Below, in pieces: positions 23,096 to 31,548 of a DNA stretch of 64,000 nt (the stretch's first letter is position 1; each line of letters starts with the position of its first letter). Position numbers and translations under genes: made by a program. The stretch comes from Aureimonas altamirensis (GTDB taxonomy: Bacteria > Pseudomonadota > Alphaproteobacteria > Rhizobiales > Rhizobiaceae), in contig NZ_JAMQCO010000006.1 of the NCBI RefSeq assembly GCF_023702225.1, positions 62,001 through 126,000 on the forward strand, read 5' to 3'. The notes beneath the pieces are model-generated. The model did not search any database and was not told the DNA's origin. It saw only the letters and a list, made by a program, of their open reading frames with translations.

Positions 23096-23650
23096 ATGAA
23101 GCTGCTTGCCCGCCTTGGCCTTATCGCCGGCATCCTCGTATCCGCCTTCACCTTTTCCGCCTCGGCGCAGCAACCGGACCCGGACAACCAGCTGACGGTG
23201 ACGACCGACAAGGGATCGTTCGTCATCCAGCTCCGCCCCGATCTTGCGCCCCATCATGTGGAGCAGATCAAGAAGCTCGCCGCCGAAGGGTTCTATGACG
23301 GCGTGGTGTTCCATCGTGTGATCGACGGCTTCATGGCCCAGACGGGCGACCCGACGGGCACCGGCACGGGCGGCTCGCAGCTTCCGGACCTGCAGGCGGA
23401 ATTCTCGAACGAGACCTTCGATCGCGGCACGGTGGGCATGGCGCGGGCACAGGACCCCAACTCGGCCAACTCGCAGTTCTTCATCATGCTTGCGGATGGC
23501 GATTTCCTGGACGGCCAGTACACGGTCGTCGGGGATGTCGTCTCGGGCATGGAGGTTGTCGACCAGATCAAGAAGGGTGACGAGGCACAGAACGGCACCG
23601 TCGAAGATCCCGACAAGATGCTCTCGGTGACCGTCGGCGGCGCTTCCTGA
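23096..23650 (+). CDS. Periplasmic peptidyl-prolyl cis-trans isomerase (cyclophilin type)
   Basis: A 184-aa cyclophilin with a Sec signal peptide (MKLLARLGLIAGILVSAFTFSASAQQ), hence exported to the periplasm. Catalytic-domain hallmarks: GFYDGVVFHRVIDGFMAQTGDPTG, with the active-site Arg in FHRV, and NSANSQFFIMLADGDFLDGQYTVVG. It starts 18 bp after coaD and precedes a cytoplasmic paralogue with which it shares most of its core, so the pair looks like a tandem duplication with one copy targeted to the envelope. Confidence 0.93.
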   Translation: MKLLARLGLIAGILVSAFTFSASAQQPDPDNQLTVTTDKGSFVIQLRPDLAPHHVEQIKKLAAEGFYDGVVFHRVIDGFMAQTGDPTGTGTGGSQLPDLQAEFSNETFDRGTVGMARAQDPNSANSQFFIMLADGDFLDGQYTVVGDVVSGMEVVDQIKKGDEAQNGTVEDPDKMLSVTVGGAS

Positions 23651-23731
23651 GCCATGCCATCTCTCCCGGCGGTTGTGCTTGCCGGCGCGATGGGGCATTC
23701 ACTGCGCACACTCTGAACGAAAGGAAGGCCG

Positions 23732-24202
23732 ATGACCTTCGAAAAGCCCGAAGACACGCTCGTACTGGAAACCAGCAAGGGGCAGGTCGTCATCGAATTG
23801 CGGCCCGATCTGGCGCCCAACCACGTCGCACGCATCAAGGAACTGGCCCGCGAAGGCTTCTATGACGGTGTCGTGTTCCATCGCGTGATCGATGGCTTCA
23901 TGGCCCAGACGGGCGATCCGACGGGGACGGGTACGGGCGGCTCCGACAAGCCGGACCTGAAGGCCGAATTCTCGTCCGAACCGCATGAGCGCGGCACCGT
24001 ATCGGCAGCCCGCACGGCCAATCCGAATTCGGCGAATTCGCAGTTCTTCATCTGCTTCGACCGCGCGCCCTGGCTCGACAAGCAGTATTCCGTATGGGGC
24101 AAGGTCGTCGAGGGCATGGACGTCGTCGACAAGATCAAGCGGGGCGAGCCGGTTCGCGATCCCGATTCGATCAAGACCATGCGCGTCGCCGCCGACCTCT
24201 AG
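23732..24202 (+). CDS. ppiB: Cytoplasmic peptidyl-prolyl cis-trans isomerase (cyclophilin type)
   Basis: A 156-aa cyclophilin without a signal peptide, catalysing proline isomerisation during folding in the cytoplasm. The core GFYDGVVFHRVIDGFMAQTG is identical to its upstream paralogue, followed by NSANSQFFICFDRAPWLDKQYSVWG. The start MTFEKPEDTLVLETSKG at 23732 follows AAGGAAGG. It lies 81 bp after the periplasmic copy and 18 bp before queA. Confidence 0.93.
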   Translation: MTFEKPEDTLVLETSKGQVVIELRPDLAPNHVARIKELAREGFYDGVVFHRVIDGFMAQTGDPTGTGTGGSDKPDLKAEFSSEPHERGTVSAARTANPNSANSQFFICFDRAPWLDKQYSVWGKVVEGMDVVDKIKRGEPVRDPDSIKTMRVAADL

Positions 24203-24220
24203 GTTCGAAGGCAGACGGAC

Positions 24221-25270
24221 ATGCGGGTCGATCTGTTCGATTTCGACCTCCCGGAAGAGCGGATCGCGCTGCGGCCCGCTCTTCCGCGCGAATCGGCCAA
24301 GCTTTTGCACGTTCCGGCCTCCGGGCCGTTCCACGACAGGCGTGTCGGCGACCTGCCGGGTCTGCTGCGGCCCGGCGACTGCCTCGTCTTCAACGATACG
24401 CGCGTGATTCCCGCACGGCTGACGGGCGTCAGGCGGCGCGGCGACAACGCCGCCCGGGTGGAGGTGACGCTTCATATGCGCCTGGGCGCCGATGAATGGC
24501 GCGCCTTCCTGAAGCCCGCCAAGCGTATCGATGCCGGCGAGACGCTGGAGTTCGGCGACGGCGCGCTGGCCGCGACGATTGCCGACAAGCGCGATGGCGG
24601 AGAAGCGACCTTGCGCTTCGACAGAGGGGGCGCCTCCCTCGACGCCGCCATCGCCGGCGTCGGAATCCTGCCGCTGCCGCCGTATATTGCGGCCCGCCGC
24701 GCCGTGGACGCGCAGGACAGTGCCGACTATCAGACCATCTATGCGCGGGAGGAAGGAGCCGTGGCGGCCCCGACCGCCGGGCTGCATTTCACGCCGGAGT
24801 TGATGGCGAGCCTGCAGGGCAAGGGGGTCGAAACGGCCTTCGTGACGCTGCATGTCGGGGCCGGGACCTTCCTGCCCGTCAAGGCGGACGATACCACGCA
24901 GCATCGCATGCATGCCGAGATCGGCGAGATCGACGCCGCGACGGCGGACAGGTTGAACGCTGTCCGGATCGAGGGTCGGCGGATCGTGGCCATCGGCACG
25001 ACGTCTCTACGCCTGCTGGAATCGGCGGCCCGGGAAGACGGGACGTTGATGCCCTTCCGCAAGGCCACGGACATCTTCATCACGCCGGGCTATCGCTTCC
25101 GGGCCGTGGATGCCCTATGGACGAATTTCCATTTGCCGCGCTCCACCCTGTTCATGCTGGTTTCCGCGTTCAGCGGTCTTGATCGGATGCGGGCGGCCTA
25201 CGAACACGCGATCGCCGGAGGCTACCGCTTCTACTCCTACGGCGACGCCTGCCTTCTGGAACGTGCATGA
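24221..25270 (+). CDS. queA: S-adenosylmethionine:tRNA ribosyltransferase-isomerase (QueA)
   Basis: Transfers and isomerises the ribosyl moiety of SAM onto preQ1-modified tRNA to form epoxyqueuosine. The 349-aa product has family landmarks: [14 protein letters not shown] at the start, [12 protein letters not shown], the central [28 protein letters not shown], and [28 protein letters not shown]. It overlaps tgt by 4 bp (ATGA), so the two queuosine genes are translationally coupled. Confidence 0.95.
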   Translation: MRVDLFDFDLPEERIALRPALPRESAKLLHVPASGPFHDRRVGDLPGLLRPGDCLVFNDTRVIPARLTGVRRRGDNAARVEVTLHMRLGADEWRAFLKPAKRIDAGETLEFGDGALAATIADKRDGGEATLRFDRGGASLDAAIAGVGILPLPPYIAARRAVDAQDSADYQTIYAREEGAVAAPTAGLHFTPELMASLQGKGVETAFVTLHVGAGTFLPVKADDTTQHRMHAEIGEIDAATADRLNAVRIEGRRIVAIGTTSLRLLESAAREDGTLMPFRKATDIFITPGYRFRAVDALWTNFHLPRSTLFMLVSAFSGLDRMRAAYEHAIAGGYRFYSYGDACLLERA

Positions 25271-26403
25271 GCCAAGAATTCGCATTCACTCTCATGAAAA
25301 CCGACGGCAAGGCGCGGCGCGGCGAAATCTCCATGCCGCGCGGCACGGTGCGCACGCCCGCTTTCATGCCGGTGGGCACGGCCGGCACCGTCAAGGCCAT
25401 GTACCTTTCGCAGGTGCGCGACCTGGGTTCGGACATCATCCTCGGCAATGTCTATCACCTGATGCTGCGGCCCGGCGCGGAGCGGGTAGGCCGGCTGGGG
25501 GGGCTTCACGAGTTCGCCCGCTGGCCGTGGCCGATCCTGACCGACAGCGGCGGCTTCCAGGTCATGTCGCTGGCCTCCTTGCGCAAGCTGACCGAGAAGG
25601 GCGTGACCTTCCGTTCCCATGTCGACGGCTCGGTCCATGAGTTGACGCCGGAACGCTCGATCGAGATCCAGGGGCTGCTCGACAGCGATATCCAGATGCA
25701 ACTGGATGAATGCGTCCGCCTGCCGGCAGACCGGCGCGAGATCGAGCGCGCCATGGAAATGTCCCTGCGTTGGGCCGAGCGGTGCGCGGTCGCCTTCGGC
25801 AACCAGCCGGGCAAGGCGATGTTCGGCATCGTGCAGGGCGGTGACCAGCCGGACCTGCGGATCCGCTCGGCAACCGAATTGGCGGCGATGAACCTGAAGG
25901 GCTACGCGGTCGGCGGACTTGCGGTCGGCGAGCCGCAGGAGGTCATGCTGGAAACACTGGACGAGACGCTGCCCTCGCTGCCGACGGACAAGCCACGCTA
26001 CCTGATGGGTGTCGGAACGCCCGACGATATCGTCAAGAGCGTCGCTCGGGGCATCGACATGTTCGACTGCGTCATGCCCACGCGCGCCGGCCGGCATGGT
26101 CTGGCCTTCACGCGGCACGGGCGCATCAATCTGCGCAATGCCGTCCATGCGGAGGATGCCGCCCCGCTGGACGAGATGTCGGATTGCCCTGCGGCGCGGG
26201 ACTACTCGCGGGCATACCTGCATCATCTGGTGCGCACCAACGAGGCGCTCGGCGGCATGCTGCTGACCTGGAACAACCTTGCCTATTACCAGTCGCTCAT
26301 GGCCGGCATCCGCGCGGCCATCGAGGAAGGGCGCTTTGCGGCCTTTGCCGCCGAGGTGACGGAGGGCTGGGCGCGTGGCGAAGCCAGGCGCAAAATCGCC
26401 TGA
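25267..26403 (+). CDS. tgt: Queuine/preQ1 tRNA-guanine transglycosylase (Tgt), zinc ligands largely missing
   Basis: Exchanges G34 of GUN-anticodon tRNAs for preQ1, the first tRNA step of queuosine synthesis. The 378-aa length, [10 protein letters not shown] (catalytic Asp) and [13 protein letters not shown] (nucleophile Asp) are intact. The C-terminal zinc site is not: where the family has CxCxxC followed by a His 26 residues later, this protein has [17 protein letters not shown] (Ser305, Cys307, Ala310) and [11 protein letters not shown] (Asn336). Three of four ligands are replaced. The fold otherwise looks whole, so it is probably functional in a metal-independent form. Coupled to queA by a 4-bp overlap. 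Confidence 0.93.
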   Translation: MSQEFAFTLMKTDGKARRGEISMPRGTVRTPAFMPVGTAGTVKAMYLSQVRDLGSDIILGNVYHLMLRPGAERVGRLGGLHEFARWPWPILTDSGGFQVMSLASLRKLTEKGVTFRSHVDGSVHELTPERSIEIQGLLDSDIQMQLDECVRLPADRREIERAMEMSLRWAERCAVAFGNQPGKAMFGIVQGGDQPDLRIRSATELAAMNLKGYAVGGLAVGEPQEVMLETLDETLPSLPTDKPRYLMGVGTPDDIVKSVARGIDMFDCVMPTRAGRHGLAFTRHGRINLRNAVHAEDAAPLDEMSDCPAARDYSRAYLHHLVRTNEALGGMLLTWNNLAYYQSLMAGIRAAIEEGRFAAFAAEVTEGWARGEARRKIA

Positions 26404-26503
26404 CACTGCGTTCGACCGGATCGAACGCTTGGGTGTTGGAAACTGGTGCCCGGATAGGCCATATAGGTCCGATGGCGCTAATGCGGTCTAAGAGGCATCC
26501 CGC

Positions 26504-27652
26504 GTGAATATCGACAAGGCCCCCGTGACGGGACGTGACGTCGGCAAGCTGGTGTTCGGTTCGCCGGGCACGCTTCGCGCCGAGCGTGGCGCGGCCGAGT
26601 TGCGGGCCGGCCGCCCGGTCGTTCTGCGGCACGAGGGATCGCGGATCGCGATCCTGGCGCTGGATGCGGCCAGCCCATCCATCTACGAGGCATTCCTGGC
26701 CGCGACGGACGGAAATGCGTGCCTGTACCTGACACCGCCGCGGGCGGCGGTGCTTGGCCTCGACGCCCCGGCGGGCGCGCTCATTCCCGCTCGCGCAAGA
26801 GATCACGACAGCATCTGCAGGCTCGGCTACATGCGTGGCGCGGATGCGCCGGCGGAATGGCGCCCGGCGACGCCCCTGATGCACGAGGCCGCGGCGCTGG
26901 CACGGCTGGCGTTGCTGTTGCCGGCCGTTCTCGTCGCGCCGATCGGCGAGGGGCCATCCCTGTTCGACGCCTGCGCCGAGGTGGAGCCGGGAGACATCCA
27001 GGAGGGGTTCTCCACCGCCGCGCTCGATTTCCGCGAGGTCGCCCGGACGCCCGTGCCGCTGAAGGATATCGGCGATGTCATCTTTACCGTTTTTCGTGGC
27101 GGGTTCGCCCAGCGCGACCAGCTTGCGCTGATCGTCGGGGAGCCTGACTTGTCGGGCAGCGTCCCGGTGCGGGTTCATTCCTCCTGCATCACGGGCGATC
27201 TCTTCGGTTCCCTGAAATGCGATTGCGGCGACCAGCTTCGCGGGGGGCTCGCAAAACTGAAGGCGCTCGGCGGCGGCGTTCTCCTGTATCTCGATCAGGA
27301 GGGTCGAGGCACCGGAATCGCCTCGAAGATGCGGGCCTATGGCTTTCAGCATCAGGGCCTGGATACGGTGGACGCAGACGCGGAACTCGGCTTCGGCGGC
27401 GACGAGCGGCGCTACGAGGCGGCTGTTTCCATTCTTCGGCAACTCGGCATCGGCTCCGTCCGACTGCTCACCAACAATCCGGCCAAGATCGCCTATCTGC
27501 GCGCCAGCGGCATTGCTGTGGACGAGCGCCTGTCGGTGGAGGGCGAGGTGACTGCGCAGAACGAGGGCTACCTGCGCACCAAGGTGAACCGCTCGGGCCA
27601 TCTGATGGATGTCGATGCGCTGCCGCGCAAGGACGGCGACGCGGCAGCCTGA
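26504..27652 (+). CDS. ribA: GTP cyclohydrolase II with a degenerate RibB-like N-terminal domain
   Basis: Opens GTP for riboflavin synthesis. The C-terminal half (about 185-382) is a canonical RibA: zinc cysteines in SSCITGDLFGSLKCDCGDQ, LDQEGRGTGIASK, and LLTNNPAKI. The N-terminal 180 residues align in position with a DHBP-synthase (RibB) domain but lack its acidic catalytic signature (DxExREnEGD); instead the segment reads GRPVVLRHEGSRIAILALD. So only the cyclohydrolase activity is predicted. GTG start at 26504 with AGAGG about 9 bp upstream; no FMN riboswitch is apparent. The downstream gene is convergent and only 6 bp away. Confidence 0.9.
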   Translation: MNIDKAPVTGRDVGKLVFGSPGTLRAERGAAELRAGRPVVLRHEGSRIAILALDAASPSIYEAFLAATDGNACLYLTPPRAAVLGLDAPAGALIPARARDHDSICRLGYMRGADAPAEWRPATPLMHEAAALARLALLLPAVLVAPIGEGPSLFDACAEVEPGDIQEGFSTAALDFREVARTPVPLKDIGDVIFTVFRGGFAQRDQLALIVGEPDLSGSVPVRVHSSCITGDLFGSLKCDCGDQLRGGLAKLKALGGGVLLYLDQEGRGTGIASKMRAYGFQHQGLDTVDADAELGFGGDERRYEAAVSILRQLGIGSVRLLTNNPAKIAYLRASGIAVDERLSVEGEVTAQNEGYLRTKVNRSGHLMDVDALPRKDGDAAA

Positions 27653-27658
27653 CCGCAT

Positions 27659-28633
27659 TCAATGCGGGGCGGAGCCGCCCCATTGACCCTGTATGAAGCG
27701 CAAGCCGTCCTTGATGGTCTGGCTCCAGAGCGGCCAGACGTGGTCGCCGTCGGTTATCCGGAACTCGATGGGGCGGTCGTCGGCCTTCATGGTCTCGTAC
27801 AGCGCGATCGCACCGCGCCAGAGCTTGTGGCTGTCGTCGTCGCCGACCGTCGCGTACATCGCCGGCAAGGTATCGCCGGCCTCCAGACGCTGTTCCAGGA
27901 GTGTGAACACGTTCAGGCTGTTGTAGCGCCGGCCGTCGAAGGGCGAGCCGTAGGCCTTGCCGAAGTAAGGCGGGGCAGGCGGCAGGTCCACTCCCTCGGT
28001 GACGTCCGTCGGGTCGGCATGGTGGAAGTAGGTGCTGTCGATGATGAGGGACATCGCCTCCGGTGCGAGGTCAAGCTGATCCTGCGGGATATTCTGCCAG
28101 AGGCCGGGCGACAGCGCGACGGAGGCGACATAGAGCTGCGGATGGGCAAGTGCCAGCCGCAGTGCGCCGAAACCGCCCATCGACAGGCCGGCGATGGCCC
28201 GCCCGCCGCGATCCTTGCGTACGTCGTAACGTGCTTCGACCGCCTGCAGGAGATCGCGCGTGATGGCCGTTTCGTAATCGCCGGGGCCGCCGACTTCCGC
28301 CGAGTCCACATACCAGCTATCGCCGACGCCCGGCATCACCACCACGACGGGGTCGATCTCACCAGACCCGATCATCCCGTCGAGTGTGGCCTGGATGTCG
28401 CCGAGGTCGCGCCAGCTCGTTTCGTCGCCGCCATGACCGTGCAGAAGGTACAGTACCGGCCAGCCGCCGCTCGGCGGGGCGCCGTCCGGCCGATAGACGA
28501 TTGCGGGAAGGGTGGCCGACAGGGCAGGGCTGTCGAACTGTTCGGCCGACAACCGGCCTGCGGCCATCGCGCCGTCCGGGCAGCCGGACGCGATGGTGGC
28601 AAAAAGGGCCATTGTTCCGAGCACGCGCTTCAT
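27659..28633 (-). CDS. Secreted esterase (esterase D / PF00756-type)
   Basis: A 324-aa alpha/beta hydrolase with signal peptide (MKRVLGTMALFATIASGCPDGAMAAG). Family features: LPVLYLLHGHGG-like region (WPVLYLLHGHGGDETSW), the nucleophile elbow AIAGLSMGGFGALRLALAHP near residue 163, and a C-terminal DGDHVWPLW with the catalytic His. This pattern is that of the putative esterase family including S-formylglutathione hydrolases, antigen 85 and enterochelin esterases; export argues against S-formylglutathione hydrolase. The start at 28633 is chosen for the signal peptide. Substrate unknown. A Cys at residue 18 (SGC) is near but not in a convincing lipobox. Confidence 0.85.
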   Translation of the reverse strand: MKRVLGTMALFATIASGCPDGAMAAGRLSAEQFDSPALSATLPAIVYRPDGAPPSGGWPVLYLLHGHGGDETSWRDLGDIQATLDGMIGSGEIDPVVVVMPGVGDSWYVDSAEVGGPGDYETAITRDLLQAVEARYDVRKDRGGRAIAGLSMGGFGALRLALAHPQLYVASVALSPGLWQNIPQDQLDLAPEAMSLIIDSTYFHHADPTDVTEGVDLPPAPPYFGKAYGSPFDGRRYNSLNVFTLLEQRLEAGDTLPAMYATVGDDDSHKLWRGAIALYETMKADDRPIEFRITDGDHVWPLWSQTIKDGLRFIQGQWGGSAPH

Positions 28634-28694
28634 GTCCTGCCCCTTTCCTTCGGTAAGGGCTCTATATGGCGCGGCTCGGGGGCTTGGGCAGTTC

Positions 28695-28889
28695 TCAGGC
28701 CTGGCGAATGCTGGCGGCCATGTCGTCGCCATAAGCCGAGACCGCATAGAAGGCCGCCTTGACGACGTCCTTGCGGCTGGCGCTGGGATGCGCGGCCTGC
28801 ACTTGCCGGATGATCTTCTTGCGGGACTTGCCGGGCCTTGCCACCCGCACAAGCGTCGCCGCGATATCGAAAAGCGCGTCCTGTGCCAC
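28695..28889 (-). CDS. Small basic protein of unknown function (64 aa)
   Basis: Reads MAQDALFDIAATLVRVARPG then KSRKKIIRQVQAAHPSASRK and DVVKAAFYAVSAYGDDMAAS: two or three predicted amphipathic helices and a cluster of lysine and arginine, without signal peptide or membrane segment. The start is GTG at 28889 with a weak ribosome binding site. It lies upstream of the esterase gene on the same strand, 61 bp apart. It looks like a folded small protein with ordinary amino-acid use, unlike overlapping frames, but no family is recognised. Confidence 0.55.
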   Translation of the reverse strand: MAQDALFDIAATLVRVARPGKSRKKIIRQVQAAHPSASRKDVVKAAFYAVSAYGDDMAASIRQA

Positions 28890-28962
28890 GCAGTCAACCT
28901 TGGGTTGTTTCGTCGGCCTCCCTTAGAAGCGTTCCATTACAGGCGTATGACAGCGAGTCGGC

Positions 28963-29772
28963 CTAGCGCGTGCCTTCGAACGTCAAGTCGTAGAGCCCAT
29001 TGACGGCATCTCGCAGGCGCGGCACCACTTCGCTCAGCGCCCGTTCGACCGTCCAGTGCGTTCCGGACAGAGAGCAGTGGACGGCGTAGGCCGTCCCGTC
29101 CCGGGTCGTGTGCGGCACGGCAACGCCGATCTCGTTCAGCATAAGCTGATCTGCGGTCACGCAGCACTGCGTGCGGGCAGCCTCGTCCACGCGGTCCTGG
29201 ATTGCCGCCCGATCGACAATGGTTTCCCGCGTGAAGGACTCGAGCCGCCAGCGATCTACGGCCTCCTTGCGCAGCGCCGGGGGAAGCGTCGCCACCATTG
29301 CACAGCCACTGGCCGTGTTGAGTGCAGGCACGCGCCGACCGGGAACCGTGGCCCCGAAACTCGTTCGCGCACTCGGCAGGCGGACCAGATAGACGATGTC
29401 CTCACCGTCCAGTCGCGCGAAGTTGATCGTCTCTCGCAATGATTGGTGCAAATCGATCAGGCGCGGCATCGCCTCCCGAACGACGCCATCGGACCAGAGA
29501 TAGGCGTTGGCGAATTCGAGAAAGCGCACGCCAGGCTTGAACCGTCGGGTTTCGGCGTCCTTGTCCAGATACCCCATGGCATGGAACGTCGCGGTAAAGC
29601 GCTGGACGGCGCTCCGATCGAGGCCGGTTGCGCGGGACAGCTCTCCAAGCCCCATTTCGGGCCGCCCTTCTCCAAAAGCCGACAGCACGCGCATCGCCTT
29701 TTCCAGAGACGACACCATCAGGCCCGACGCGCCCGCGTCGGATTTGAGCATCTTGTCGATTCTGCTGCTCAT
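28963..29772 (-). CDS. IclR-family transcriptional regulator
   Basis: A 269-aa regulator with an N-terminal winged helix-turn-helix (SSLEKAMRVLSAFGEGRPEM, then LGELSRATGLDRSAVQRFTATFHAMGYL, residues about 20-75) and a C-terminal IclR effector domain (ALNTASGCAMVATLP near 150). It is divergent from the peptide-importer/amidohydrolase operon, with a 19-bp palindrome typical of IclR-family sites between them, so it probably controls that operon in response to a substrate. The start at 29772 lacks a clear ribosome binding site; MVSSLEKAM further in is an alternative. Confidence 0.9.
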   Translation of the reverse strand: MSSRIDKMLKSDAGASGLMVSSLEKAMRVLSAFGEGRPEMGLGELSRATGLDRSAVQRFTATFHAMGYLDKDAETRRFKPGVRFLEFANAYLWSDGVVREAMPRLIDLHQSLRETINFARLDGEDIVYLVRLPSARTSFGATVPGRRVPALNTASGCAMVATLPPALRKEAVDRWRLESFTRETIVDRAAIQDRVDEAARTQCCVTADQLMLNEIGVAVPHTTRDGTAYAVHCSLSGTHWTVERALSEVVPRLRDAVNGLYDLTFEGTR

Positions 29773-29842
29773 AATTTGCGCTCAACTTCAGGTTGACGAA
29801 CTTTTCGGCATTAGCGAAGATGCTATCGCCATGTGAAACAAC

Positions 29843-29861
29843 TGTATCGCATTGCGATACA
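29843..29861. promoter_or_regulatory. Operator-like palindrome between the IclR gene and the importer operon
   Basis: TGTATCGCATTGCGATACA is a perfect 19-bp odd palindrome (9-bp arms around one T). It lies 71 bp from the IclR start and 48 bp from the importer gene start, in the 136-bp divergent region. IclR-family proteins commonly bind such short inverted repeats, so it is the likely operator. Confidence 0.7.
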
Positions 29862-29908
29862 CCCCTAATTCACAGTCCGGACGGTCCGCCGTCAAGCAGG
29901 AGGTTTGA

Positions 29909-31501
29909 ATGGGCATCGCCAATCATCGAATTAAGACGGTCTTGCGCCTGGCGCTGGGCGCGAGCATCGCGACGATGGCCCTGCCGGCTGCCGCCAAGGC
30001 TCAGGAAGTGCGGGCGGTCATGCATTCGGCGATCCGGGTGCTCGATCCGATCATCACCACGGCGCACATCACGCGCAATCATGGCTATATGATCTACGAC
30101 ACCTTGCTCGGCATGGACGCGTCGTATCAGCCGCGCCCGCAGATGGCCGACTGGACCGTATCCGACGATGGGCTCGTCTACCGCTTCACGCTCCGTGACG
30201 GCCTGACCTTCCATGACGGTACGCCCGTCACGGCCGCCGATTGTGTCGCGTCGCTGCGCCGTTGGGCGGAGCGGGACGCCGGCGGCCAGATGATGATGGA
30301 GCATGCGGCGAGCCTCGAGGCCGAGGGCGACGATACGATCGTGCTGACGCTCGAGCGTCCGTTCACCTATGTCGCCGAGCTTCTGGCGAAGCCGTCTTCG
30401 GTGCCGGCCTTCATCATGCCCGAGCGGATTGCCGAGACCCCGTCCACGGAAGCGATCAGCGAGCATATCGGCTCCGGCCCGTTCCGCTTCGTGGCCGACG
30501 CTTTCCAACCCGGTGTTCAGGCCGTGTACGAAAAGTTCGCCGAGTACCGCCCGCGCGACGAGCCGCCGAGCTGGACCGCCGGCGGCAAGACGGTGAATGT
30601 CGATCGGGTGGTCTGGGTCGCCATGCCGGATGCCCAGACGGCGATCAGCGCGCTGATGGGCGGCGAGATCGACTTCATGGAGGCTGTCCCGACCGATCTC
30701 CTGCCGATCCTGGAAGCCAATCCGGACCTGACCGTCGGTGTCGTCAACGAACTCGGCTCGCAGACCATGGGCCGGATGAACTTCCTGTACCCGCCCTTCG
30801 ACAAGCCTGAAATCCGCCGTGCGGCGCAGAAGGCGTTGAGCCAGGAGGCGACGCTCGCCGCGCTGATTGGCAATCCCGAATATTACTCTGTCTGCGGCTC
30901 CTTCTACGGTTGCGCGTCCCCTTTGGCGTCGGAGCCGGATCCCGCATTCGTCGCCTCCGGAAACGCAGAGGAGGCCAAGGCCATGCTGGAGGCAGCGGGC
31001 TATGACGGAACGCCTGTCGTGATCCTGCAGCCGACCGATGTCGTCACGACATCCGCCCAACCTGTCGTTGCGGCCCAGTCGCTGCGCGCCGCCGGCTTCA
31101 ACGTCGATATGCAGCCCATGGACTGGCAGACCGTCGTGACGCGGCGGGCCAGCCAGGAGCCGCCCGCCAGCGGCGGCTGGAACATGTTCTTCACCAACTG
31201 GGTGGTTCCGGAAGTCTGGAATCCGGTCGTCAACCCGATGCTGGGCGGCGGGGGGCGGGAGACGGGCTGGTTCGGGTGGCCCGGAGATCCGAAGCTCGAC
31301 GACATGCGCCGCGCCTTCGCCGCCGCGGGCTCCGATGACGAGCGCAAGGAAATCGCCACGCAGTTGCAGGATTATGCGCTGGAGAACGTCACCTACGTTC
31401 CGCTTGGCGAGTATCGCAGTCCGAGCGCCTGGACGGCCTCCGTCAACGAGGTGCTCCGCTCGCCCATTCCCGTCTTCTGGGGCATGACCAAGAGCGAGTA
31501 G
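29909..31501 (+). CDS. Peptide/nickel-type ABC transporter substrate-binding protein (SBP family 5)
   Basis: A 530-aa periplasmic binding protein of the DppA/OppA/NikA family with an N-terminal signal peptide ending AAAKAQEV. Family landmarks: YDTLLGMDASYQPRPQMADW, then YRFTLRDGLTFHDGTPVTA near residue 91, and a C-terminal lobe with VPLGEYRSPSAW. Strong ribosome binding site AGGAGG at 29898-29903. First gene of a seven-gene operon followed by two permeases, a fused ATPase and three hydrolases. The ligand is unknown; a peptide or amide is inferred from the downstream enzymes. Confidence 0.92.
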   Translation: MGIANHRIKTVLRLALGASIATMALPAAAKAQEVRAVMHSAIRVLDPIITTAHITRNHGYMIYDTLLGMDASYQPRPQMADWTVSDDGLVYRFTLRDGLTFHDGTPVTAADCVASLRRWAERDAGGQMMMEHAASLEAEGDDTIVLTLERPFTYVAELLAKPSSVPAFIMPERIAETPSTEAISEHIGSGPFRFVADAFQPGVQAVYEKFAEYRPRDEPPSWTAGGKTVNVDRVVWVAMPDAQTAISALMGGEIDFMEAVPTDLLPILEANPDLTVGVVNELGSQTMGRMNFLYPPFDKPEIRRAAQKALSQEATLAALIGNPEYYSVCGSFYGCASPLASEPDPAFVASGNAEEAKAMLEAAGYDGTPVVILQPTDVVTTSAQPVVAAQSLRAAGFNVDMQPMDWQTVVTRRASQEPPASGGWNMFFTNWVVPEVWNPVVNPMLGGGGRETGWFGWPGDPKLDDMRRAFAAAGSDDERKEIATQLQDYALENVTYVPLGEYRSPSAWTASVNEVLRSPIPVFWGMTKSE

Positions 31502-31548
31502 CGGCACGCTTCCGCCTGCCTGCAACCCCTCGCACAAGGAGCATCCGC

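Noticed and set aside
24199-24447. 82-codon minus-strand frame within queA and other similar short antisense frames
   Set aside because: Overlap known genes in conserved regions, no start signals, no recognisable protein features.
26404-26503. Possible FMN riboswitch before ribA
   Set aside because: Only 100 bp are available and the conserved RFN elements are not visible.
27653-27690. Bulged hairpin at the ribA/esterase junction
   Set aside because: It lies mostly inside the esterase coding end and lacks a T-run; not claimed as a terminator.
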